Positions 50,201 through 57,776 are shown, counted from the first letter of the stretch. The stretch: DNA of 64,000 bases from Halovivax cerinus (GCF_024498195.1 NZ_CP101824.1:1240001-1304000); one strand, 5' to 3'. The notes: generated by a model from the letters alone, not told the origin. Numbers and translations are program-made.

Positions 50201-51847
50201 ATCGAAGCGAACGGATCGGTCGTGGAGACGCACGACCTCGGTCCGATCGCCGCCGGCGAGAACGCGACGCGGACGCTGGACGCGACCGTCCCCGCCGACG
50301 GAACGTTCACCGTCTCCGTCGACTCGGGCGGATCGGCCTCGGCCGGATCGACGGCACTCGCGACGGGCGACGAGGTCGTCGGAGCGGCCCCGTCCACGAC
50401 GGCGATCGCCGCGACGCCAGCCCTCTCGATCGAGAACGTGACGACCGCGCCGGCAGCCGGCGGGTCGGATCCGACGAACGTCTCGGTCAGCGCCACGATC
50501 CGAAACGACGGCGCTGCCGCCTCCGGGGTGCCGATCGGCTTCTCCGACGGCGTGTCGTCGCTCGCCGACACCACGGTCGACGTCGGGGCGAACGGGACGG
50601 CTCTCGCGACGGTGACCGTCGACGCGTCGGCGCGCAACGCGACCGTCGCCGACCGGGTCACGATCGACCCGGACGGAACGCTCGGGGTCGACGCAGTCGA
50701 CCACCGCGAACGACTGACCTGGTTCGTTCAGCCGGATCTCGGGATCGGGGACGTGTCGTACGTCACCGCCGGTGACGGCGTCACCGCGGAGGTCGGCCTC
50801 TCGAACGCCGGACTCGCGCCGGCCAACGCGACGGTGACCGTTCGCGAAGCGGGCGGTCCCGTCCTGGGGTCCGCCACCGACGAGATCGGTGCGAACGCGA
50901 CGCGGACCGTCTTCGAGACGGTCGGGGTCGATCTCGGCGACGTTTCCGACGGGACCGAACTCGTGATCGACGTCGACACCGTCGTTCCCGATGCGGACGC
51001 GACGACGACCGCCACCACAGACGTCGTCGGTCCGGTCCTGGCGACCGATCGACCACGCTTCGCCGTGACCATCCTCGGTGCACCGGAGAACGTCTCCGAG
51101 GGTGACGACGTCGACGTCCTGGTCGGAATCGAGAACCGAGGCACGGGGGCAGACACCCAGACCGTCGCGATCGAACTCGACGGTTCGTCGGCGACGACGC
51201 GGCAGGTCGCGCTCGACCCTGGCACGGTCGCGCGCGAGACGCTGACCGTGACCCCGAGCGGTGACGCGGTGCCCGAGATGACGATCCTGGCGCGGAGCGA
51301 CACCGCCGTCGACTCGACCCGTATCGACGTCGAGGCGGCAGACGACCCGGCACCGGGCCTCCCGCCGGCGCCCGCTCCGACTCCTGACCCGGCGTCGCTC
51401 TCCGTCGCGGCGCTGGACGCGCCCGACCGCGTCTCCGCGGACGAGTCGTTCACCGCGACCGTCACCGTCACCAACGACGGCGGCGAGGCGGGCGAGACCG
51501 ACGTGACGGTCGCGCTCGACGGCGAGCCGATCGACGAAATCCCCGTCTCGGCGGACGCCGGTGCGTCGACGACGGTCGACGTCACCGTCCCGGTGGCCGA
51601 CCTGGAACCGGGAACGGTCGAGCTGTCCGCGACCGCCGATGGTCCAGGAACGTCGGCTGAAATAACGGTCGAAGGGTCGGAAGACGGCGAAACGGGTGAC
51701 GGAACGGACGCCGCTGGCGGCGGTGAGTCCGGCACTGCCGGCGAGACGACCGGCGGTGACGGGGCCGACGGCGTACCCGGATTCGGCGCGGTCGCGGCGT
51801 TGGTCGGCGTCCTCCTCGCGACGGCTCTCGCCGTTCGACGCTGCTAG
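41300..51847 (+). CDS. 3515-residue surface protein: beta-helix, GLUG, CARDB, PKD, PGF-CTERM
   Basis: Signal peptide at ~42-70 (TVLYVCLTVLLVGGVLAGTAAA) after a 40-residue N-region. Residues ~100-1210 are parallel beta-helix/NosD-type repeats, with recurring N-N-T/S rungs (VRNNTITG, VVGNTIDE, VADNTITD). ~1216-1630 holds GLUG motifs (GGLVG repeated with SYATG). ~1633-1713 and ~1814-1895 are carboxypeptidase-regulatory-like domains. CARDB-type domains lie at ~1717-1810, ~1905-2095 and ~2930-3455, a PKD domain at ~2103-2177 (WDFDDG...HTFDDPGEYDVTV), and a propeller-like region at ~2550-2930. An acidic Gly/Thr linker leads to the PGF-CTERM tail (VPGFGAVAALVGVLLATALAVRRC), the archaeosortase signal for lipid anchoring. 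Many N-x-S/T sites suggest glycosylation. Adhesion or polysaccharide binding is likely. Confidence 0.88.
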   Translation: MSGGVRSGPVSVPSPGIVRGTFQSWTGETDIDTARPVVRRRAWTVLYVCLTVLLVGGVLAGTAAAVGGAHAVGDVERVVPGGYDVTGDSETATTGPTPIVSCTEITDSGSYVLEANLSPTTQDQLALDPEEYQRNGCVVVNASSVSIDGQGYSINATGVTENGERHSGIHVENLSPSASEDPESEISASISNVSATGGWYYGISVHNASISVRNNTITGEHDDAERGIQLDYSPGATVVGNTIDEQAYGVRLGEFSTEAAVRDNSISNASWAGIGVEGDDADLEDNLIRFSSPGVLLDGANGTRIDGNTLDGGTGIETYDNSDDPVITNNTIVADGTGAAISLGEGSAGVTEGGSANAVVRNNSIDGTTSGIELMRQSVSATIVDNAIENVTNYGINVVGDSTGAFVERNLVRRSGDGIRLTSDDATVRHNEFVDSIEHQPGGNGYAVRIGGSSGSSGSIIAQNNLSGGSAGGLNVNAPAANTVFANNSIHNTTAGVHVEDAQEPIGITIRDNAITYNTVGVELDTGYGAEPDVNPRFVGNTIAHNDERGISDYISDGARYEDNLVANNGEEGLYLRSGVSNATVRANTFRNNGEESYGGGAGLVIGDDGGIAVTNATVADNVVTNNSETGIHVLSSDGVALENNSVTEHTVSLRLEGATNASLHENTLGTGLDITGASVSHYALDASGNALADGSPIAYLDGTGDLTVPQGAGQVVAAVPNGSVVEVGTLASGSVPFGLLVPAGEGVTVEAGTITGDATDGIRLTRPENATVRNVTVDATRRGVVVTNAPGAVLDNVTVTDVDGPDSFNDGLGISAREAAGFTVTDTRISGATTTAIELQDATGAVIEHTTVETAADGIDVQRADQIAIANTDVSDTAGTGIDLSDSEAATVTDNVVTNAAPSDETDAGIEITGSENVSVDGNDVSGSHTGIDVSDSTGASVTSNALSTNDVSLTASAVSLVADNTITDSGETGVQVTYSDGTTIRENTIRRNGVDTADGAGVFLDDVDGVTVVANDFEENEVGVYGDFASGSSIRDNAFTDNAEYGVHLEYDYGVEIENNTFTGHTGSYGTPGGIRAEVSADARIAENAFSGNDDGVELAGAGTSGDLVGVSVTVERNEFTSNGNGVTIYDEADQLTILENSFESQSDYGVEYGVSSPQHYPDARENWWGNETGPSSWSDGVSDPETNVTADGDGDRVTAGVRFDPWLETYPPVEEPTEITTLAGLQTMADDPTGDYVLGSDIDASGTDTWNNGAGFAPVGDSSTPFTGTFDGQGHTISGLYVDRGDAASAGLFGVVSEATIVDVELANADVNATGDFGGGVGALVGGDQYGSTISGVTASGTVSGVTNVGGIAGSTGTASTLEDARSSVSVTADPDSGTSAGGLVGSFDGELLDSSASGEVSGAGDVGGLVGTLDGEIVGSSASGTVTGDSPVGGLVGVAYDDGTISESRASGDVEGENTLGGLLGVNRGSVVDSYATGTVTMTSAYDLAAGGLVGAVQSDGTVNRSYATGDVSGDDDIGGLVGRIGDSGAIDRSYATGAVSGNGGLGGLVGAITSADGTLTNAYWDTASTNMTGAVGDESGTVENVTGLTTAEMQGTVAASNMPALDFESTWTTRSNDYPTLVATKPAGTVTGVVTDADTGAPIESASIALSTASQPEVATAETGTDGAYAVAVPAGTYVLSAESAGYETHVSGEFTVGSNETITRNVSLVPDPALSIATVDANGSVYAGDSVVVEATIENPDPVAGTAAVSLNASDGTVLDSTSVDVASSSQETVLLSWTTTESDVGDHDLTVALGAETQTVTVSVEERIADLFGGVFDANTTDPIAGATVSVADPETGVEAASTTTNESGMFSVGVEPGTYDVTADADGYEPSTDSGVEVSLPDTELGIGLTETPPQPATFAVSIDDAPTSVMATETVPVNATVENVGDETGSQDVRLRDAGGTTLDGESVQLAPGESTTVALSWETDTDDVGTHDLAVESEDETATVSVEVTEPEGFVVEAAETETEATAGDTVDVPVDVTNVGIEPDGIYLALFDGDGSEAYSQAIVTDIQPGETERVTIPWGTLQSETGTHELEIGDLNGDRSLATTNVTLVAPDLTVDRYPSEPEVGQPMMLQVWNAQDPVWDFDDGTTSTGVKVTHTFDDPGEYDVTVTDEATGDATETFTVDVSPSSLTIESITREDGATPLVGYGWNETFEVDADGDRPIETTTISLAGETVTREGAYPHGTFDLGELEEDAVLHVTVTDAVGRTETATVAVPVTEIPDWMRPLLEDGDVTVDHHNGQIVAVDDAGFDLVDGFDVDDLPLGENSVTFDTDSRFGVRYDARNVGADVFGSGAIEAALFELGFDADVAVTGVVDSEMTYQSATASGHLAVTGIPGPQYAVDAPAVGEVGVVTTINPELAFEGHFDEEYAFENGTFQPAVGVTANATVAVSECGVLVTATGEIVAVFDVGTGDPNLGGEASIEGGGGVYCGSWEWIYTAGPFTQEIGDGPRLPSQTLSADASAVTFQPRDAHGHNPSVAIPTVDETGGEHVAFDGTAAASTVTTPEHVDRLTNTTTEATQPAITRIGEEYRVVWSDRDANKTAGEGRDLLTRTYDPSSGDWSAVETITDDATPDESPVLASNGQETIAVWATTNETIDVESVSGPGDVLPRYEIAYAIHDGTDWSDPTVLTNTSDRQFGPRVAPVDGGWAIAWGADESLDGTNASVGYAVVDAGSTVVDPTWVDDATHAALGPDGDAASIAYASVAGDRIDEVVTGKLDAAGLAERERFDAGNVTDLTTAGDRTVWVEGTAARPTLLEATLDGSGGSTAVSELTLHEDVASVSELSLETNGTDALLAYRTRTSGAAGHDLAYRLDRGDGWIRDHVYADLPGENLTPWYADVTLGADGESFTSTFAARELPTENVTDTVDDVFVAEHAFRPTYALDASAESGAVGDSTTVAYEVANVGDVAGDGATVTIEANGSVVETHDLGPIAAGENATRTLDATVPADGTFTVSVDSGGSASAGSTALATGDEVVGAAPSTTAIAATPALSIENVTTAPAAGGSDPTNVSVSATIRNDGAAASGVPIGFSDGVSSLADTTVDVGANGTALATVTVDASARNATVADRVTIDPDGTLGVDAVDHRERLTWFVQPDLGIGDVSYVTAGDGVTAEVGLSNAGLAPANATVTVREAGGPVLGSATDEIGANATRTVFETVGVDLGDVSDGTELVIDVDTVVPDADATTTATTDVVGPVLATDRPRFAVTILGAPENVSEGDDVDVLVGIENRGTGADTQTVAIELDGSSATTRQVALDPGTVARETLTVTPSGDAVPEMTILARSDTAVDSTRIDVEAADDPAPGLPPAPAPTPDPASLSVAALDAPDRVSADESFTATVTVTNDGGEAGETDVTVALDGEPIDEIPVSADAGASTTVDVTVPVADLEPGTVELSATADGPGTSAEITVEGSEDGETGDGTDAAGGGESGTAGETTGGDGADGVPGFGAVAALVGVLLATALAVRRC

Positions 51848-51931
51848 CCCTCGGGCGAAGCGATCGTCTCAGAACGGTCGGCGGTCGCCGGGTGTACGAA
51901 CGGCCGCTCGACGCCGTCCCGTCCGCACCCC

Positions 51932-53584
51932 TTAGCCGCGGCGGGGCGATTCGAGTTCGATGTCGGCGGCGTCGAGCAACTCCTCGACTTCGTCGCGCTT
52001 TTCCTGGTGGTCGGCCAGGAACTCTCGCATCAGCTGGGCGGCCTGCTCCTTGCAGTCGCCACAGAGCCGTTCGCCGCCGACGCACTCCTCGTAGACGCGC
52101 GTCGCGAACTCGTCGTCGTCACCGGCGAGCAGGTAGGCGTAGAGTTCGTAGACGGGGCACTCGTCGGCCTCGCCGCCGAGTTCGCGCTGGAGTTCGGCCG
52201 TCTCGCGCCCGCCCGTCGTCGCGGCTTTCACCTTGTCGTAGCCGTCCTCGGGGTCGTCGAGCAGCGAGATGTGGCTCGCGGGGATCGACGAGGACATCTT
52301 CCCGCCGGTGAGGCCGGTCATGAAGCGGTGGTAGATCGACGACGGGGCCAGAAAGCCGTAGCCGCCCTGGTCGACCTCGACCTGTCGGGCGAGCTCCTCG
52401 GCGGTCTCCCGGTCCAGGTCGAACGCGTCGACGTGTCCCTCGAAGACGCGTTTCTCGCCATCGATGGCCTCGATGAGGGCCTCGAACGCCGCGTCGTCTC
52501 CGCGCCGGTTGACGATCCGGGTGCGCGGCCGAAGCGGTTCCATGCCGGCGTTTTCGAGTGTGGTCTCGACGCTGTCGACGAGCGAGTCCAGATCGTCGCG
52601 GTCGTGGAACGCCGCCGCTCCCATCGCCGATGCGGTCAGTTGTTCGGCGACGAGCCACTGGGCCGCCTCGGAGCACCGCGGCTGATCCGGATCGTCCGCG
52701 TACGCATCCCGGTTTTCGTACGCGTGCCGAAGCAGTGCTAATTCCTCCTCGTCCGTTTCGAAGCTCGCGTACGCCTTCGTGACGCCGAAGTAGCGCATCC
52801 GGGAGGCGAGGTCGCGGGCAAGCCGGACGTGCGGGTCCTGGTCGGGGCCGACGGGGATGACGGTCGGCTTGGGTTCGTCGAGCTGGGGGTAGAGGATGTC
52901 GGCCATCTGCGTGACCACGCTCTGCATGTGCGAGACGTCCGTCTCGCCGTCGAAGCCGTAGATGGCGCCGAGTTCGGAGAAGTTGGCCTCGACGCCGAGT
53001 TCGAACGCGAGGTCCTGGACGTCGCGGTTGGTCGACTGGCGGTAGAGGTCGCCCTCCTCGGGGTCGAAACCCAGCGCGAGCAGCGAGAGGAGGTAGTCAC
53101 GCGCGTGCTCGTCGATCTCGTCCCAGGAGAGGCCGCGGGCGGCGTGGGCCTCGAGGTCGGCGATCAGGCCGTAGGCGTCGGCACCCTGCTCCTGGTGCCA
53201 GATGATCTCGTCGAAGACGAGCTTGTGGCCGATGTGGGGATCGCCGGTCGGCATGAACCCCGAGAGGACGGCCGCCTCTTCGCCCTCGCGGAGGGCGTCC
53301 ATCACGGGGCGGTAGTCGCGCTGGCCGAAGATGACGCCTCGACGCATCAGGTAGTGCGGATTCGGCACGTCCGCGAGGACGTCGTCGAACTCCCCGATGC
53401 CGAACTCCTCGAAGAGTTTGCGGTAGTCGGAGACACTCGCCGCACCCCACGGGTCGAGGACGACCTCGTCGACGTCGTCGGTCTCGACGCCGCCGTCCGT
53501 GGCCGGCTCGGGGTCGCCGGCCGCGTCGCTGCCGTTCTCGGCGGATCCATCGCCGATGTCGCTCGGTCGCTCGTCCTCGCTCAT
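51932..53584 (-). CDS. trpS: Tryptophanyl-tRNA synthetase
   Basis: 550 residues, a class I aminoacyl-tRNA synthetase charging tRNA-Trp. The HIGH-type signature is in GFMPTGDPHIGHKLVFDEI and the KMSKS-type one in TGGKMSSSIPASHISL. The archaeal/eukaryotic-type sequence IPVGPDQDPHVRLARDLASR is present. The first ~50 residues are an acidic linker and the C-terminal ~60 residues carry CVGGERLCGDCKEQAAQLM, a Cys trio usual in haloarchaeal TrpS. Start at MSEDERPSDIG; the open frame continues upstream but reads as Arg/Ser-rich non-conserved sequence. Convergent with the giant surface gene, 84 bp apart. Confidence 0.94.
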   Translation of the reverse strand: MSEDERPSDIGDGSAENGSDAAGDPEPATDGGVETDDVDEVVLDPWGAASVSDYRKLFEEFGIGEFDDVLADVPNPHYLMRRGVIFGQRDYRPVMDALREGEEAAVLSGFMPTGDPHIGHKLVFDEIIWHQEQGADAYGLIADLEAHAARGLSWDEIDEHARDYLLSLLALGFDPEEGDLYRQSTNRDVQDLAFELGVEANFSELGAIYGFDGETDVSHMQSVVTQMADILYPQLDEPKPTVIPVGPDQDPHVRLARDLASRMRYFGVTKAYASFETDEEELALLRHAYENRDAYADDPDQPRCSEAAQWLVAEQLTASAMGAAAFHDRDDLDSLVDSVETTLENAGMEPLRPRTRIVNRRGDDAAFEALIEAIDGEKRVFEGHVDAFDLDRETAEELARQVEVDQGGYGFLAPSSIYHRFMTGLTGGKMSSSIPASHISLLDDPEDGYDKVKAATTGGRETAELQRELGGEADECPVYELYAYLLAGDDDEFATRVYEECVGGERLCGDCKEQAAQLMREFLADHQEKRDEVEELLDAADIELESPRRG

Positions 53585-53773
53585 TATCTCCTCCCGCGGT
53601 CCGACGCACGAAAAACCCTTCGTGTCGGGCGTTGCGCCGCTCGCGCTCGTTCGCACCTTTCTCGTGTGCCCCACCTCTCTCTCGTTCACTCACCCTGCTC
53701 GTCGGCGCCGGGCGGGCACGGACGGTCCGCCGCGACCGGAACGCCTTACTGGCGAGCGACCCTAGGACGAACG

Positions 53774-54190
53774 ATGGAACCGGAGGCTCCGGACGGCGCA
53801 CCGATCGTCCTCTTCGACGGCGTCTGCAACCTCTGTAACGGCTTCGTCCAGTTCATCGCGCCGCGGGACGACGACGAGGAGTTTTACTTCGCCTCGCTGC
53901 AGTCCGAGATCGGCCGGGAACTCCTGGCCGACCACGACCTCCCGACCGACGAACTGGAGTCGATCGTCCTGGTCGAGGGCGACGCGGCCTACGTCAAGTC
54001 CGGGGCCGTGCTCCGGATCGCCAGTCGACTCGGCGGCCTGTATCGCCTGCTCTCACCGTTTCGATACGTTCCCCGGATCCTCCGGGACGCCGTCTACGAT
54101 CTCGTCGCGAACAACCGCTATCGGGTCTTCGGCAAGAAGGACCGCTGTGAGATCCCCGAGGGCGACGTCGGGGCGCGATTTCTGGAGTGA
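53774..54190 (+). CDS. DCC-family (DUF393) thiol-disulfide oxidoreductase-like protein
   Basis: 138 residues. IVLFDGVCNLCNGFVQFI (Asp15, Cys18, Cys21) is the D-x2-C-x2-C signature of the DCC family, followed by FASLQSEIGRELL, VLVEGDAAYVKSGAVLRIASRLG and the C-terminal DLVANNRYRVFGKKDRCEIP. The fold is thioredoxin-like; family function is poorly known. The longer frame running back over trpS is a shadow of that gene. Confidence 0.88.
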   Translation: MEPEAPDGAPIVLFDGVCNLCNGFVQFIAPRDDDEEFYFASLQSEIGRELLADHDLPTDELESIVLVEGDAAYVKSGAVLRIASRLGGLYRLLSPFRYVPRILRDAVYDLVANNRYRVFGKKDRCEIPEGDVGARFLE

Positions 54191-54240
54191 GGGGTCACGA
54201 GCGGCACCGCTGACCCGATCCATCGGCCGTTCGAGCGACC

Positions 54241-55038
54241 CTATCGGTTCCAGACGCCGGCGTCCGGGTCGACCAGCCGCTCCTCGTGATCGATGCCGTC
54301 GATCCGTTCTACGTCTTCGTCCGGTAGGTCGATCTGAGCCGCTTCGAGGTTCGCCGCGACGTGGTCGCCGCTGCCTTTCGGGATGGCGACGACGCCGTCG
54401 CGCTGGTGGTGCCAGGCCAGGGCGATCTGGTGGGGTGTGGCGTCGTGGGCGTCGGCGATCTCGACGAGCGTCTCGTCCTCGTCCGCCCGACCTCGCATGA
54501 TGGGACAGTACGCGACGGTCGTGATGTCGTGCTCCCGGCCGTACGCGACGAGTTCGTCCTGCTGGAGCCACGGGTGACACTCGACCTGGTGGGCGACGAC
54601 GGGCGAGTCGAGGATCTCGCGGGCCTCGTCCAGGTGGTCGACGTCGAAGTTGCTGAGCCCGACGTGGCGCGTCCAGCCGCGGTCGCGAACCTCGTCCATC
54701 GCTGGGAGGGTGTCCTCGGACTCGTAGGCGTCTATCGGCCAGTGGACGTACAGGAGGTCGACGGCGTCGACGCCGAGCCGATCCAGGCTCTCCTCGGTCG
54801 TTCGGATCACGTCTTCACCCGCGAGGTTCTCCGGTGTGACCTTCGTCGCGAGGAAGACGTCGTCCCGTTCCACGTCCGTCCGTTCGATCGCGTCGCCGAC
54901 GGCTTCCTCGTTGTCGTACATCTGCGCCGTGTCGATGTGGCGGTAGCCCGCCTCGAGTGCGCGGACGACGTTCTCAGTGCACGTTTCGTCCTCGTGGCCC
55001 GACGTGCCAAAGCCCGGCTGTGGAATCTCCGTGGTCAT
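54241..55038 (-). CDS. Aldo/keto reductase
   Basis: A 265-residue TIM-barrel NAD(P)H-dependent reductase. The catalytic tetrad is present: Asp36 and Tyr41 (HIDTAQMYDNEEAVGDAI), Lys66 (VFLATKVTPENL) and His99 (VDLLYVHWPID). The cofactor end reads VVAIPKGSGDHVAANL. Short and lacking long C-terminal loops, it fits the prokaryotic AKR5-type group; substrate open. Converges with the DCC-family gene. Confidence 0.92.
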   Translation of the reverse strand: MTTEIPQPGFGTSGHEDETCTENVVRALEAGYRHIDTAQMYDNEEAVGDAIERTDVERDDVFLATKVTPENLAGEDVIRTTEESLDRLGVDAVDLLYVHWPIDAYESEDTLPAMDEVRDRGWTRHVGLSNFDVDHLDEAREILDSPVVAHQVECHPWLQQDELVAYGREHDITTVAYCPIMRGRADEDETLVEIADAHDATPHQIALAWHHQRDGVVAIPKGSGDHVAANLEAAQIDLPDEDVERIDGIDHEERLVDPDAGVWNR

Positions 55039-55151
55039 AGGTGGACGGACGCGGCCCCGACACTCCCGTCTCCGGAAAGCGGCAATCGAGACGAAGGATC
55101 CTGGTCGAGTTTGCGGACGGGCCGTTCACTTCTAGTTCTGGGAGCGACCAT

Positions 55152-56555
55152 TCACGCTTTCAGAGCCGCAACCACGTCTTCGAGATCGAACAGGCGAAGG
55201 TGGTCGTCTTCGCTCGCGGCTTCCCTGACCGACTGGGTGAAGCCGTTCCGGCTGAACAGCGCGAACTCGTACCGGATATCGCCGCCCCCGGCCGGCGTCC
55301 AGTCGATCATCCTGGCCTCCTCCCGGAGGCGTGAAAGGACGTCGTACCCGAGGGGCTGTGTCGTAAATTTCACCTCGCCAGCGAGGAGCGAATCACCGGT
55401 CGTGAGGCCGACGACGTCTATCTCGTGGTGCTTGTACCACCAGCGTCCTGGGAGCGACGAGAATGGTAGATCGTCGTACAGCTGCGGGACGGCCTCGATG
55501 CACAGCGTCTCGAAAACGTCCCCCACGAGAGCTGGGAGCTCCGGTTCGACCAGTTCCGAATAGGCGTTCGAGCCGTGGAGTTCGAATCGACCGGCTTGTC
55601 CGTACACGAATCGAAACCAGAATCGAAAGAGCTGATCTCTGATGCGATACCGCCGGTTTCGACTCCGGACTGGATCGGCTGTCACCGGTGTCGACGGTTC
55701 GATGAGTGCGAGGTCTTCGAGTCGGTCGAGGTAATAACTCGAACTGTTGGCGTCGATTCCGACGGCGGTCGCAATTTCGTTTCGCTCACGATTTCCGGCA
55801 GCGATCGCCTTCAGGATGGCGAAGTACCGATTCACTTCGTCTACTTCCATCCGAAGGAGTAATTCCGGTTCCTCGTGGAGGGTTCCCTGTGGTTCGAGGA
55901 TCGTTCGTCGAACGTTCTCGCCGATAGCCACGTCGTCGTCGATCGCCTGGAGGTAGTGTGGGACACCGCCGTAGACGCTGTAGGTCACGACCTGCGTCTC
56001 GGAATCGTAGTTCGGGACGAATTCGACCACGTCACCGAACGAGAGCGGTTCGATCGGGAACTTGCCGCTCGGTCGCTGTGAGATTCGTCCGTACAGCGGT
56101 GCGGTCCCGTCCATCGTCAGATCGTACATCATACCGATCGACGACCCTGCCAGGACCAGCGTGGTACTCGAGTCGTCGACCTCGTGGTCCCACAGCCGCT
56201 GGATGACCGATGGGAGGCTGGGCTCTGCGTCGGCGAGGTAGGGAAACTCGTCGAGAACGACGATTGCGTCTCGATCGAGAAGAAACTGCAGCAGCGATTC
56301 CCACTTCGGCTCTACGTGTTCAGCTTCTGTAAACTCACGCGAAACCGCCGTTCGAAACCCCGTGCGTTGATCAGTCGCCGTCGTCTCGGTCGCCTGATAG
56401 TATACCGACTCGTCGACGTCTCGAAGCGATTCCGTGAGCAACCGGGTTTTTCCGACCCGCCTTCGCCCCCAGACGACACCGAGCTCCGCAGAATCACTCC
56501 GGTAAAGTGATTCCAGTCGATCGAGTTCGTCGACCCTATTCACGAACGCGGTCAT
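55152..56555 (-). CDS. Archaeal ATPase (P-loop) with DUF234 nuclease-like domain
   Basis: 467 residues. Walker A WGRRRVGKTRLL (~29-40), Walker B AIVVLDEFPYLAD (~97-109), sensor-like TLVLAGSSIGMM; then a winged helix (NEIATAVGIDANSSSYYLDRLEDLALIEP). The C-terminal DUF234 region (FRFWFRFVYGQ; HEIDVVGLTTGDSLLAGEVKF) carries a D-x(n)-E-x-K pattern of the PD-(D/E)XK nuclease fold. This architecture is common among archaeal STAND-like ATPases of unknown role, possibly linked to mobile elements or defence. The ATG at 56555 lies directly behind a 15-bp repeat array that supplies its TATA-like sequence. Confidence 0.86.
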   Translation of the reverse strand: MTAFVNRVDELDRLESLYRSDSAELGVVWGRRRVGKTRLLTESLRDVDESVYYQATETTATDQRTGFRTAVSREFTEAEHVEPKWESLLQFLLDRDAIVVLDEFPYLADAEPSLPSVIQRLWDHEVDDSSTTLVLAGSSIGMMYDLTMDGTAPLYGRISQRPSGKFPIEPLSFGDVVEFVPNYDSETQVVTYSVYGGVPHYLQAIDDDVAIGENVRRTILEPQGTLHEEPELLLRMEVDEVNRYFAILKAIAAGNRERNEIATAVGIDANSSSYYLDRLEDLALIEPSTPVTADPVRSRNRRYRIRDQLFRFWFRFVYGQAGRFELHGSNAYSELVEPELPALVGDVFETLCIEAVPQLYDDLPFSSLPGRWWYKHHEIDVVGLTTGDSLLAGEVKFTTQPLGYDVLSRLREEARMIDWTPAGGGDIRYEFALFSRNGFTQSVREAASEDDHLRLFDLEDVVAALKA

Positions 56556-56576
56556 AGAGGGAGTAGGATACCTCGA

Positions 56577-56651
56577 CTAAAATAGTTTGGGCTATTATAG
56601 CCTAAACTATTGTAGCTTGGACTATTGTAGCCTAAACTATTGTAGCTTGGA
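56577..56651 (-). repeat. Five tandem 15-bp repeats in the promoter of the ATPase gene
   Basis: On the minus strand the array reads in units ending CTACAATAG, CTATAATAG or CTATTTTAG with alternating starts TCCAAG, TTTAGG and CCCAAA. The last unit lies ~22-36 nt before the ATPase start, and its CTATTTTAG fits the TATA position. The array could be a set of regulator sites or a length-variable promoter. Confidence 0.85.
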
Positions 56652-56765
56652 CGTTTCAACTCCGCCGCTGTGGACCGCCACCGGCGTTTTCGCACGCGGA
56701 CGTCCGGCCTTCGCTCGATCGAGACCGAACGCCCATATCTGGGCGCCGAGTAGAAACGAGCAAGA

Positions 56766-57221
56766 ATGACCGGCGACGCGACCGATACGGCCACTGACGA
56801 CCCGACTCACGGTGATCCCGACCACGCCGGACAGCTCCACCACCTCGAACTCTACGCCTCGGATATCGACGCGTCGATCGACTTCTGGGGCTGGCTGCTC
56901 GGCGAACTCGGCTACGAGGCGAAGAACGACTGGTCGGGTGGCCGGTCGTGGATCAACGGGCCGACCTACGTGGTCCTCGTCGAGGCTGACGAGGAACCCG
57001 CCGCCGAGCATCCGTTCGACCGCCGTGGTCCGGGGCTCAACCACGTCGCATTTCACGCGGCGACGCGCGAGCAGGTCGACGTAATCACCGAGGAGGTCCG
57101 CGAGCGCGCCGACGCGACCGTGCTTTACGAGGACCGACACCCGTACGCGGGCGGGTACTACGCGCTCTACTGCGAGGGTCCCGAGGGGATCAAAGTCGAG
57201 GTCGTCGGGCCGGAGCAGTAA
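56766..57221 (+). CDS. VOC (glyoxalase/bleomycin-resistance) superfamily protein
   Basis: 151 residues. HHLELYASDIDASIDFWGWLLGELGYEAKNDW and LNHVAFHAATREQVDVI...GGYYALYCEGPEGIKVEVVGPE form the paired beta-alpha-beta-beta-beta modules of the VOC fold. Candidate metal ligands are His26, the His of NHVAF and the C-terminal Glu of KVEVV. Enzyme type (glyoxalase, dioxygenase, resistance) cannot be told. The N-terminal ~20 residues are an acidic Asp/Thr tail. Confidence 0.85.
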   Translation: MTGDATDTATDDPTHGDPDHAGQLHHLELYASDIDASIDFWGWLLGELGYEAKNDWSGGRSWINGPTYVVLVEADEEPAAEHPFDRRGPGLNHVAFHAATREQVDVITEEVRERADATVLYEDRHPYAGGYYALYCEGPEGIKVEVVGPEQ

Positions 57222-57266
57222 CGCCTGCTCCGTCGTCTCCCGACCCATCTGTTGAATTGGATGAGT

Positions 57267-57768
57267 TCACGGTGGATCGAACTGGCTGTTCAGGATCTCG
57301 GGATCGTCCGCTTCCAGAGCCCGCCACCAGCAGGCGAGAACGGCGAGTGTCACGAGCGTCGGCTCTTCGTGTGAAATACAGGACTCGTGGTGTGACTCGA
57401 GATCGTCGGGTGGATGGAAGTGCTTCGCCGAATACGTCGACTCCGGTCGACGCTCCCAGCCGAATCGGAACTCGATCGATCGAGGCGGTTCGACGGGGTC
57501 GCCACGATCTGCCCCGACATCCTCATTTTCGTTCGCCGTTCGATCGAAGCACTCCTCTCGGTAGTGATACTTGTAGCCGTGGTATTCCCACCACTGGACG
57601 TCGAACCTGGCGGAATCGGCTTCGAACCCGGTTCCGACGGTCAGTCGAAGCTCGATCGGATCGATCGCGTTCGGTACGTACGAGACGTCGATCACCAGAT
57701 CGCCGAGCCGGGATCGGAATACTCCCTCCGTTTCTCGAAGCGCCTCCCAGTCGATGGGGCCGCGCTCG

Positions 57769-57776
<8 letters not shown>
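57267..57776 (-). CDS. TumE-like partner protein of an HTH gene (copy A)
   Basis: 169 residues. Beta-rich start (LGDLVIDVSYVPNAIDPIELRLTVG), then DVQWWEYHGYKYHYREECFDR, FRFGWERRP and KHFHPPDDLESHHESCISHEEPTLVTLAVLACWWRALE. It shares the pattern W-x(n)-Y-x-x-H-Y ... HFHPP ... SC-I ... AV-x-x-CW-R with the product at 60852-61340, so the two are paralogues. The Y-rich strand followed by a His-rich motif recalls TumE/DUF6516 toxin-antitoxin proteins, but I cannot confirm homology. The start overlaps the 3' end of the HTH gene by 8 nt. Confidence 0.65.

Noticed and set aside
41621-50704. Long minus-strand frames opposite the giant surface gene
   Set aside because: Arg/Val/Asp-rich shadows of a repetitive high-GC gene on the other strand.
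56587-56769. Frame with NYCSLD peptide repeats
   Set aside because: A direct product of the 15-bp repeat array; it runs into the VOC gene start and has no promoter.
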